A stretch of DNA of 34,583 nt, taken from Candidatus Scybalocola faecipullorum. GTDB taxonomy: Bacteria > Bacillota > Clostridia > Lachnospirales > Lachnospiraceae. The stretch's first letter is position 1. Every line of letters begins with the position of its first letter. Of this stretch, positions 9,310-16,740 are shown in pieces. The position numbers and the translations under genes were made by a program. A model generated the notes under the pieces. It was not told where the DNA came from. It did no database searches and saw only the letters and a list, made by a program, of their open reading frames with translations. Location of the stretch: the NCBI GenBank assembly GCA_018716485.1, contig DVJY01000020.1, forward strand, positions 1-34,583, in the 5' to 3' direction.

Positions 9310-9771
9310 TCAAGACGATTTTTTACGTTTTTTTCTCCGTACTGCGCCAATAATCAGACCCGCGATTAATATAAGCGCAATGCCTCCGAAAGCGATCAGG
9401 CCAATACGGTTCATCATCACTTCCATCTGAATTTGTTCTGACGACGATTCATAATCAATCCCGTCAAATGGAATTTCCTGCGCTGCCTGCGTCAGCGCTT
9501 TGCCATCGGTCGCCCCGTCATCTTGAACGCGGGTACAGTAGACAACATATCTTTGATAATTATTGCCATACGGATGACATGTGACCAAAGTCACCATATC
9601 CTGGCCCGGAATAATTTTCACCGCGTCAATGTCATCCGGCGTGATAACAATACATTTAGCCACTTCATACTGCAGCGTTTCCCACAAATTTGTAATTTCA
9701 ATAATGTCGCCCCTGTATTGAACGGGAAAAACTGCCCATTCGGCGACCCGCCTCCGGCATAAACCGCCCAT
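9310..9771 (-). pseudogene. 3' remnant of a class C sortase
   Basis: From about 9711 onward the reading frame encodes the last third of a class C (pilin-polymerising) sortase: GDIIEITNLWETLQYEV, the catalytic cysteine in TLVTCHPYG, the catalytic arginine in YQRYVVYCTR, then a C-terminal membrane helix and a Lys/Arg tail. The N-terminal helix and the half carrying the catalytic histidine are missing, so no active transpeptidase can result. The first about 20 codons are not sortase-like; they are the adhesin gene read in a shifted frame. The open frame begins at an ATG at 9771 but has no ribosome site. The deletion that removed the sortase front also removed the back of the adhesin. Confidence 0.85.
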
Positions 9772-10934
9772 TCATCGTATAAGGTAAAGTTCTTTGTGTT
9801 TCTGCTGAACTCGACGAAATTCAGCTGACTGTTGTAGTAAAAATAACCTTCACTATCTACCTGAAGCAGACCTTGAGCATCTGTATAAGCCGCCTTGCCC
9901 GCATGACCTACAGTCGGGTCAAACAAATAATCCAAAGAACCTCCGCCTAAGTCTGAACTCAATGCCGGATATCCATTTAACAGTGTCGATGCCACAATGC
10001 CCTGTCGTACTGCCGTATTTCCCGTCCAAGCATTCACCGTTGATTCATTCAAATCAGCTTTCGCATCGGCTGTACCCATACCTCGGCCGAATTTAAGTAC
10101 TTCTCCGGCATTAATTCCCAGATTATAACGTTCATCGTTGTCTGCGTAACCAGACTTGTCATCAGCATCATTCATATTCGTTACCCAGTAATCAAATACA
10201 TTAATTGTCGTTCCCTGAGGCGATACGCCTTCCACCGTATGAGCTGCCAGATTTTCTTGGCTTGCCAGTGTCATCGGCTCATCCACAATAATCACCGCTG
10301 CAAGTACTGCCGCTTCTGCGCCCAGCGTATAGCCATCCGGAAGCCGGGCAGGTACTGTCAGTTCACCATCAATACCGCTTTCATTAAAATTGCTCAAATC
10401 CCATGTGATCGGAATTTCCACGATCTCGCCATTGATCTGGACCGTAATTGCTTTCGGCAGCATTTCAAGCAGCTGATCTGCTGTCAGCGGATTGTCTTCA
10501 TCCAAACCGCCAAGTGCCAGTTCCCATCTCTGATTTTCATCAGACCAGACCAACATTTTGTTATCATCAACCCATGTCCAATCTGCAATTTCTGTTTCCA
10601 AATCTTCTGTCTCTGCTGCTTCGGTTTCGGTCTCCGTCGTTTCTGACTCTGCCGTTTCCTCGATATCTGCCGATGTCTCAGTCTCTCTGTTCTCTGAGTC
10701 TGACACTGTCTCAGATTCTTCGGTCTCCATATTTATATCCGTTTCAGTCTCTGAAGTTTCCATCGTTTCTTCAGTCCCATCGGTCTGACTGGTCTCAGCT
10801 TCAGATACTTCTGTATGCGTATTGCTTTCAGATACATCATCGGCCAAAGCAAAATTTCCGCAGACAGAAACGACCATCAGCATCACAGCCAAACAAGCTA
10901 GCGCCCGTTTCATCTTTTTCTTTACAAAGAACAC
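9618..10934 (-). pseudogene. Truncated surface adhesin/pilin-type protein, 5' part only
   Basis: The start is a GTG at 10934, 8 nt after GGAGG. It gives a signal peptide (KKKMKRALACLAVMLMVVSVCGNFALA) followed by a Ser/Thr/Glu-rich low-complexity stretch, an Ig-like segment (ITVQINGEIVEIPITWDL ... ELTVPARLPDGY) and a domain starting TTINVFDYWVT and ending GQFFPFNT, as in large Lachnospiraceae isopeptide-type surface proteins. After GQFFPFNTGA the frame runs out of register into sortase sequence for about 25 codons and stops. The rest of the adhesin, with its repeats and sorting signal, is absent. A truncated exported product of about 420 residues could still be made but could not be anchored to the wall. 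Confidence 0.8.
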
Positions 10935-11013
10935 AACTCCATCCTCCTTATTTCCCAAATTCGTAAACTTTTCATCCTTCTGTGTATGCATCCGTCCTCA
11001 TATTTACGCTTCC

Positions 11014-11040
11014 TTTCGCAGAGGAATATACTCTGCGAAA
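11014..11040. other. Perfect 10-bp inverted repeat upstream of the adhesin remnant
   Basis: TTTCGCAGAG and CTCTGCGAAA flank a 7-nt loop about 80 bp upstream of the adhesin start. On the plus strand a T-rich stretch follows, but no gene ends there. On the minus strand it would sit in the adhesin leader. It may be a regulatory hairpin or the end of a lost gene. The rest of the 347-bp gap (10935-11281) is AT-rich, with the MATE promoter on its right side. Confidence 0.45.
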
Positions 11041-11179
11041 ATTTTTCCATAAAATACCTAATATTCATTAATAATGATGTATAAATATTCATTTTATATA
11101 CTCATCTTTAAAATTCTCAGCTTATTACTTAATTTCAGGCAGAACCCATCAGTAAATAAAAAAAATACAGATAATTTCG

Positions 11180-11209
11180 GCGACAGCTGCTTTCAGAATA
11201 TGATATAAT
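11180..11209 (+). promoter_or_regulatory. Promoter of the MATE transporter gene
   Basis: An extended -10 (TGATATAAT, hexamer 11204-11209) lies 18 bp after GCGACA (11180-11185). The poor -35 is offset by the TG extension. Confidence 0.6.
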
Positions 11210-11220
11210 ATTAAAACCGC

Positions 11221-11239
11221 TGCAAAATGTACTTTTGCA
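11221..11239. promoter_or_regulatory. Palindrome just after the MATE transcription start, candidate operator
   Basis: TGCAAAA and TTTTGCA are perfect 7-bp arms around TGTAC, about 12 bp downstream of the -10 box. Placement and symmetry fit a repressor of MarR or TetR type acting on the efflux gene. No such regulator gene is adjacent. Confidence 0.4.
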
Positions 11240-11281
11240 CCAGATCAATATCATTTATATACACAAGGGAGGAAATCCGCC

Positions 11282-12664
11282 ATGGAAAAATCAATACAGG
11301 AGAATCCGCTGGGCACAAGGCCGCTGCCAGCGCTTTTAAAGAGTTATGCTATTCCCAGCATTATTGCTATGCTTGTCAGTTCACTGTATAACATTGTAGA
11401 TCAGATCTTCATCGGTCAGGGCGTCGGCTATCTGGGTAATGCCGCGACAAATGTTGCTTATCCTCTGACAACAATCTGCCTTGCCATTGCCCTGCTGATC
11501 GGTATCGGCAGCGCGTCCCGGTTTTCTCTGGCGTTGGGCGCAAAGAAAGAAGATGAAGCGGCGCTCGCCGTTGGCAATGCCTTTGTCATGATGGTCGTCT
11601 TCGGCATTGTCTATTTTATAGCTATAGAAATATTTCTTGATCCGCTGCTGACAGCCTTCGGCGCTACTGCTGATGTCATGCCTTACGCCCGGAGTTATAC
11701 ACGGATCACCGCCATCGGCATGCCGTTTTTAATTATCACCAATGGCATGAGCAATCTGGCCCGGGCTGACGGAAGCCCTAAATATTCCATGGTATGCATG
11801 CTCGTAGGCGCCATTCTCAATACCATTCTTGATCCGATTTTTATTTTTGTCCTTCACACCGGTGTTGCCGGCGCAGCACTTGCAACTATTATCGGACAGT
11901 TTTTCTCTTTCCTGATGGCCGTCAGCTATTTAAGAAAGTTTAAACATATTGAACTAAAACGCAGACATTTTAGCCTGCGTACTGCAGAATGTGTCAAAAT
12001 CGCTTCTCTGGGCATGAGCAACAGTTTAAATCAGGTCGCCCTGACTTTTGTACAGATTGTTTTAAATAATTCGCTGACCTATTACGGTGCCAGATCCATC
12101 TACGGCAGCGAAATCCCGCTGGCCTGCTGCGGCATTGTTATGAAAACCAATGCTATGCTGCTGTCTGTTATCATCGGCATTTCTCAAGGTTCTCAGCCGA
12201 TTATCGGCTTTAATTACGGAGCCCGCCAGTATGCCCGCGTCCGCGGTATTTACAAGCTGGCCATTGGCTGCAACCTGGTCATCTCAGCCATCGGATTTAT
12301 ACTGTTTCAATTTTTTCCGCGCCAGATTATCGGTCTGTTCGGAAACGGAGATGAACTGTACTTTGATTTTGCCGAAAAATTTATGCGTATTTTCCTGATG
12401 ATGGTGATTGTCAACGGTTGTCAGCTCATCTCATCCAACTTTTTTGCCGCCATCGGAAAACCAATCAAGGGTGTCTTTCTCTCGATGACCCGTCAGGTCA
12501 TTTTCCTGATTCCGCTTATCCTGATTCTGCCGCTGCTTTTCGGCATCAACGGTATTATGTTTGCTGCGCCGGTAGCCGACAGTATTGCATTTATCACAAC
12601 AATGATCATAATCACTTTGGAATTTCGTCACATGCGCCGCCTTGAACACGTTTCAGCTGTGTAA
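11282..12664 (+). CDS. MATE-family multidrug/cation efflux transporter
   Basis: The 460-residue protein has twelve membrane helices in two related halves and the family's N-terminal pattern (PLPALLKSYAIPSIIAMLVSS, YNIVDQIFIGQG), with the second half opening at about residue 235 (IASLGMSNSLNQ). Length and layout match the DinF/NorM-like branch common in clostridia. It exports drugs or metabolites using an ion gradient. GGGAGG lies upstream of the ATG. It is a single-gene transcript with its own promoter, a palindrome at the start site and a terminator region downstream. The exported compound is unknown. Confidence 0.93.
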   Translation: MEKSIQENPLGTRPLPALLKSYAIPSIIAMLVSSLYNIVDQIFIGQGVGYLGNAATNVAYPLTTICLAIALLIGIGSASRFSLALGAKKEDEAALAVGNAFVMMVVFGIVYFIAIEIFLDPLLTAFGATADVMPYARSYTRITAIGMPFLIITNGMSNLARADGSPKYSMVCMLVGAILNTILDPIFIFVLHTGVAGAALATIIGQFFSFLMAVSYLRKFKHIELKRRHFSLRTAECVKIASLGMSNSLNQVALTFVQIVLNNSLTYYGARSIYGSEIPLACCGIVMKTNAMLLSVIIGISQGSQPIIGFNYGARQYARVRGIYKLAIGCNLVISAIGFILFQFFPRQIIGLFGNGDELYFDFAEKFMRIFLMMVIVNGCQLISSNFFAAIGKPIKGVFLSMTRQVIFLIPLILILPLLFGINGIMFAAPVADSIAFITTMIIITLEFRHMRRLEHVSAV

Positions 12665-12666
12665 AA

Positions 12667-12704
12667 CGAGACCAGTTTGCAGCATACGCTGCTTACTGGT
12701 CTCG
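12667..12704. other. Nested inverted repeat after the MATE gene
   Basis: A 10-bp outer stem (CGAGACCAGT/ACTGGTCTCG) encloses a 5-bp inner stem (GCAGC/GCTGC) with 2-nt internal loops on each side. No T tract follows. A further pair, CGGCAAA (12715-12721) with TTTGCCG, spans the next 45 bp, so the whole gap is strongly structured. Confidence 0.5.
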
Positions 12705-12775
12705 CGCCGTTACCCGGCAAATATCCGCTCATGTAAGCTAAGCAGGGAGGCTGTTTGCCGAGCGTTTCGCTCAAA

Positions 12776-12826
12776 AAAACAGGCATAGGATTCAATTTTT
12801 TACGGATTGAATCCTATGCCTGTTTT
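12776..12826. terminator. Strong bidirectional terminator between MATE and the TIR operon
   Basis: A perfect stem of about 21 bp centred on AACAGGCATAGGATTCAAT and its complement has a 9-nt loop, an A tract on the left and a T tract on the right. It ends both the plus-strand MATE transcript and the minus-strand TIR operon. Confidence 0.92.
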
Positions 12827-12840
12827 AATTTATCCCGGTT

Positions 12841-14640
12841 TTAGTTTAATTTTTCCCCCAGACTGTAGTCACCGCGCTGCACTGCTTCCCACGCCGGTTT
12901 ATAAGAACTTCTGATATCTCTTGATTTCTTAAGTGTCTCATCCATCATCGTAATCTGACGTTTCAGGACCTCTTTATTTGTATTTAATTCACTTAAAATA
13001 TTTTCTTTCTTCGCACGCAGTTCTTTCATGCGCACATAGTCCGCATTGCTGTTTATACCGCTGTCTATCATTGCTTTTTGCGCCATTGTATCCTCCAGAA
13101 GGCGCTTTGCTTCACGTTTCATTTCCTCCTGATCATTGTCTGAGACTGCATCAGAACCTAAAATTTTTCTCATAATCTGATTTCTCATCTCTTCATCATT
13201 TTTCATCATTGCCTCCAGAGGATCTGCAAGCACACTTTTTGTACAGCGCTCCACACATGCTTTAATGTCATCTTCCGTCTGTTTCAGTTCTTCCAAAAGC
13301 CCGTTGATCTTAAATACAGTTTCCTCATATACGCCGCGGCTGCTATGTACCAAATCAAATAACCCGGTCTGGGTTATGTGCTCTTTTGCAGACTTTTTCA
13401 GTGTACTGACCGTGGATGAAATTTTATCTTCAATAGCCTGAGCAACCTTTTCAATTTCCTGTTTTTGCTTATCCGACGCAAAACGCAGCGCATTTCTGTA
13501 TTCAGCCATATCGTTAAACCGCCGACCCACGGCAATCAGTTCGCTTTCATCGGCGCATTGGCGTTTAGCAAGGAGCATACACCAGTAAGTCTCGCAGGAT
13601 TCAGGATCCATATCCAGACTTTTCCCGAAATATTCTTCTGCCTGCTTAAATTCATGGTCACCCAAAAAGATTTTTCCGCGCTTTCTCAAAGATTCCGCAT
13701 TACCTGCCACACCCTGAATGACTGTCTGTGCCGTCTGTTTTTCCTTCTTCGGAATCACTTTTCGTATACTGCGGATCAAATCCAGCATAAAAGTGCTCGT
13801 AGAAATATTCAGCGCCTCCGCGTGAACAAAGGCAGCCGGAAGCTGCTGCGGCGACATATTTTTATAGCATGGAATCAGCACTTTTCCCCGGTCATTTTTC
13901 ATCATCGCCAAAAATCTTGACCATTCATTTTTAACCCACGGGGCATCGAAATATTCTGTCTTTGTACCAATGACAATCATGACCCGCGCCGTATTGAGCG
14001 CCGCAAAAATATATGGCTCGTAGGCGGCGCCGGCCATCGCTCTCAGCGTGATCCGGGCAAAAAACACTTTCAGCCCGTCATTGGTCAAATATGTACATAT
14101 ATCCTGGGCAATACTGCTGTCCTCTGTACGTCCATAGCCTTCCTCATTTTCTTTATAGCATATGAACACATCATAAGGCTTTTCTTTTGAAGAAATTTCT
14201 ATAATTTTTTTCTGGATCCGGTCGATGTCCGCCGCTTCCTTTTCGTAGATTTTCTTTGAAGCATCATCGGCGTACTGAAGCGCCTTCTTATATTCCGGAT
14301 CAGAAAAAATAGAGGACAAAATTGTTCTGTGGCACGTCGGTTTCATTTCAAATGTCTGAGGGTCTTTAACATATTCAATACCGAAACGGCAGAGTACTAT
14401 ACCCCAATAAGCCTCAGCAATTGTATTGTCCTCAGCCAAAATATTTTCGTAAATACCCATCGCATCATCAAATTCACTGCTGCGCCGGCGCTCATTAGCT
14501 CTGTCAAACAGTTTTGCCACCCGATCTTCATTGACAACAGGAAGTGTATTGACTGTTCCACAATATTCGCACACAGCGGTAGGCGCATTGTCCTGAGCGT
14601 AAAGCCTGCCGCCGCACATTTTACAATTAAACGTTGCCAT
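12841..14640 (-). CDS. Zinc-ribbon/TPR protein with central TIR domain, putative NAD-cleaving effector
   Basis: The 599-residue protein has an N-terminal zinc ribbon (C6, C9, C24, C27), a TPR-like helical region (about 40-145), a TIR domain (about 154-300), a second TPR-like segment (about 312-390) and a long helical, probably coiled-coil C-terminus (about 395-590). The TIR domain starts KPYDVFICYKENE and has LKVFFARITL, AYEPYIFAAL and WVKNEWSRF. E239 of KNEW stands where TIR NAD hydrolases carry their catalytic glutamate. The start at 14640 is chosen for its GGGGAGG site; it overlaps the preceding gene by 14 bp. It is the last gene of a six-gene operon with SPFH, membrane and Lgt-like proteins. 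An NADase or signalling role is inferred from the family. Confidence 0.88.
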   Translation of the reverse strand: MATFNCKMCGGRLYAQDNAPTAVCEYCGTVNTLPVVNEDRVAKLFDRANERRRSSEFDDAMGIYENILAEDNTIAEAYWGIVLCRFGIEYVKDPQTFEMKPTCHRTILSSIFSDPEYKKALQYADDASKKIYEKEAADIDRIQKKIIEISSKEKPYDVFICYKENEEGYGRTEDSSIAQDICTYLTNDGLKVFFARITLRAMAGAAYEPYIFAALNTARVMIVIGTKTEYFDAPWVKNEWSRFLAMMKNDRGKVLIPCYKNMSPQQLPAAFVHAEALNISTSTFMLDLIRSIRKVIPKKEKQTAQTVIQGVAGNAESLRKRGKIFLGDHEFKQAEEYFGKSLDMDPESCETYWCMLLAKRQCADESELIAVGRRFNDMAEYRNALRFASDKQKQEIEKVAQAIEDKISSTVSTLKKSAKEHITQTGLFDLVHSSRGVYEETVFKINGLLEELKQTEDDIKACVERCTKSVLADPLEAMMKNDEEMRNQIMRKILGSDAVSDNDQEEMKREAKRLLEDTMAQKAMIDSGINSNADYVRMKELRAKKENILSELNTNKEVLKRQITMMDETLKKSRDIRSSYKPAWEAVQRGDYSLGEKLN

Positions 14641-15199
14641 AATCTTTTTCCTCCCCGGTTTCTTCCTCAAATTTGCGGGCTGCATTTTCCAGTTCTGAAA
14701 GTTTTTCCTGATACTGCTTCATCAGTTCTTTGGCCCCGGTACTCTGCTTTAAGGAGACATAGGTCACATCGTTAAACATTTGATTGTACTGATCTGCTGT
14801 CTCATGAATTTTCTTAGCTGTGTCCGGCATTGTTTTGCTGAGAATTTCCCGGTTTTGTTTCCACCGTTCATGGGTCTCCTGCTGCTTTTCTTCCTTCGTT
14901 ACGTCTATACCGACACTGATGCCGAAGATGGCGCCGATGGCGCCGCAGATTATGGCACCGTAGATCATATTCCTTTTATAATCCACATCATGATTAAAAT
15001 CTGCATTACAAAGCAAATATGATGCTGTTCCGAAACAGTCTGAGATCACATTGCCTGTACGGCACATTTCATTTTTACATCCAATACATGCCGGCGCCAC
15101 ACACATAATCAGGCCGATCACAAGGCCGATCACCGCACCCGCAATGGCGCCGACGGCGCCGCATGCAACCGCATATATAAGAGTCCTTCCGAATTTCAT
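14627..15199 (-). CDS. Two-helix membrane protein with cytoplasmic coiled coil
   Basis: The 190-residue protein has two Gly/Ala-rich hairpin helices (about 8-36 and 78-98) that frame a cysteine-bearing loop (CVAPACIGCKNEMC, then further cysteines). A soluble, charged, helical tail of about 90 residues (KEEKQQETHERWKQ ...) follows. I do not recognise a family. The start overlaps the Lgt-like stop by 4 bp (ATGA), and the stop lies inside the TIR gene, so translation of the three is coupled. The loop cysteines could bind metal or form disulfides. A scaffold or membrane anchor for the TIR protein is a guess from context. Confidence 0.75.
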   Translation of the reverse strand: MKFGRTLIYAVACGAVGAIAGAVIGLVIGLIMCVAPACIGCKNEMCRTGNVISDCFGTASYLLCNADFNHDVDYKRNMIYGAIICGAIGAIFGISVGIDVTKEEKQQETHERWKQNREILSKTMPDTAKKIHETADQYNQMFNDVTYVSLKQSTGAKELMKQYQEKLSELENAARKFEEETGEEKDYGNV

Positions 15200-16014
15200 A
15201 TCATTTCCTCCCGTTGTATACTGCCACTTACTGGCTTTGTCTTTATACCCTTTTTATGCAAAGGTCTCCCTGCTTTATTATATAAACAAATGGCTGCAAA
15301 TGCAAAGACAAATATGCTATACCACTGACTGAACGACAGCCCTGCATATATACCGCGCCATTCATCGCCTCTTAAAAATTCCATGGCAAACCGGGTCACT
15401 GCATAAAGCAGCAGATAAATCCAAAACAGCCGCCCATGAAAATATTTTTTTATCAAAAAGAAAAGAAGCACAACAAAAATCATAAATTCTGCCGCCGACT
15501 CAGCCAGCTGCACCGGAAAACGATAGGCCGCCGACTCCATTGTGATATAATAAACAGCTCCCGGGCCTTTGTAGATTCTCCCGTAACAGCAGCCTGCCAA
15601 GAAACATCCGATACGGGCAAATCCATGAAAACAGGGCACGCAGACCGCAATAATATCCCATAATCTTTGATCCCTGATATGGCCCGCTTTGCAAAGGAAG
15701 AAAAATGTCAGCGCAAATCCGGTCAGTCCGCCGTAAAAGACAATGCCGCCTGACAAAAAAATCCGGACAGACAGACGTTCTCCGGCCTGAATAGTATTTA
15801 AAAACTCCACAATGACGCCAAATACCCTGGCGCCGGCCAGAAGCCCGATCATACTTCCAAACAGCATCAGCGAATATGGAACGATTTTTGATGAATAAAA
15901 GCTGACGGCTGCGGCAAACAAAAGATAGGCCGCCACAGCCCCGATGCCCGCCATGAAAAAATAAGGTGACACTCCAAAAACCGTAAAGTCCACGGTATTC
16001 ATAGTAAACATCAT
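15196..16014 (-). CDS. Lgt-like membrane protein (prolipoprotein diacylglyceryl transferase family, divergent)
   Basis: About 272 residues with seven membrane helices. Lgt family marks are visible: GGIVFYGGLTG, the ARIG..LAG..YG signature, RFPVQLAES and RFAMEFLRGDEW. In true Lgt the signature reads RIGNF-N-GE-YG. Here it is RIGCFLAGCCYG, so the conserved Asn and Glu are cysteines. The arginines of the signature and of the RF..EFLR motif remain. It may be a paralogue that modifies another lipid or protein, or a sensor. The start is one of GTG 16020, ATG 16014 or ATG 16011 behind GGGTGA; I take 16014. It sits 11 nt after the preceding gene and overlaps the next by 4 bp. Confidence 0.82.
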   Translation of the reverse strand: MMFTMNTVDFTVFGVSPYFFMAGIGAVAAYLLFAAAVSFYSSKIVPYSLMLFGSMIGLLAGARVFGVIVEFLNTIQAGERLSVRIFLSGGIVFYGGLTGFALTFFFLCKAGHIRDQRLWDIIAVCVPCFHGFARIGCFLAGCCYGRIYKGPGAVYYITMESAAYRFPVQLAESAAEFMIFVVLLFFLIKKYFHGRLFWIYLLLYAVTRFAMEFLRGDEWRGIYAGLSFSQWYSIFVFAFAAICLYNKAGRPLHKKGIKTKPVSGSIQREEMI

Positions 16015-16025
16015 GTTCACCCGCT

Positions 16026-16724
16026 TTATTTAAGCAGCCTGCATTTGATATTCCGCTCGTCAATCCGCAGATCAAGCAGATGGATCAGCTGAAGAATCTG
16101 CTTCTTATCGCCGCCCCCGGCAATTTCAGCTTTCAGCTGCTCCATAGTATCTGAGATTTGATCTTCAATCTTTGCAAGCAGATCACTGCTTGTCGGATCT
16201 GCATATTTTAATTTTTCTGCCAGTTTATCCAGTGCCGCAGTCACTTCAGCGTCTGATACTCTGCTTTTCTGCACCGCCAGATCCGCACGCAGCGCCTTGA
16301 CAAAAAATGTTCTTTCCGCTGTCTTTTTATTGACTTCTTCCACATGATGATCAGCGACAATGGCCGAAATCACCATAATCACATAAACAGCGAGCAAAAT
16401 CATCTGGATTACAACGGCCCATGTCACCGGAAATGTACGCACGGCCATGACGATCAGTCCAAAGATTATCTGAACAGCCAGATAAATCATCCCTGATTTT
16501 AATAAAGAAAAGCCAAGCAAAGCATCGCTCATCCGGCTGCTTTTCTGAGAAGTCACAATCGGCACGATTGCCTGTACGGCAATAGCGAGCATTGAAAATA
16601 TGTACGCGCTCCAGTAAGCATCTCCCTTTTCTCTAAAAATCAACAACACAAATACATTATATACGATCAGTCCTACAACTGCTGCCGCAATCTCCATAAT
16701 CGCAGCGCCGGATTTATTTTTCAT
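16026..16724 (-). CDS. Four-helix membrane protein with cytoplasmic helical tail, function unknown
   Basis: The 232-residue protein has four membrane helices in two pairs (about 8-32, 38-58, 75-97, 103-125). A soluble tail of about 105 residues follows, predicted helical and rich in charged residues (LDKLAEKLKYADPTSSDLLAKIEDQISD). No named domain is recognised. AAGGAGAG precedes the ATG. It follows the SPFH gene by 16 nt. The common pairing of SPFH proteins with small membrane partners suggests that the two form a membrane microdomain complex; this is inference. Confidence 0.75.
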   Translation of the reverse strand: MKNKSGAAIMEIAAAVVGLIVYNVFVLLIFREKGDAYWSAYIFSMLAIAVQAIVPIVTSQKSSRMSDALLGFSLLKSGMIYLAVQIIFGLIVMAVRTFPVTWAVVIQMILLAVYVIMVISAIVADHHVEEVNKKTAERTFFVKALRADLAVQKSRVSDAEVTAALDKLAEKLKYADPTSSDLLAKIEDQISDTMEQLKAEIAGGGDKKQILQLIHLLDLRIDERNIKCRLLK

Positions 16725-16740
16725 CAGTCTCTCTCCTTTT

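Noticed and set aside
10448-10966. Long Ser/Pro-rich open frames on the plus strand
   Set aside because: They are the reverse of the Ser/Thr/Glu-rich repeat of the adhesin remnant, with no start signals.
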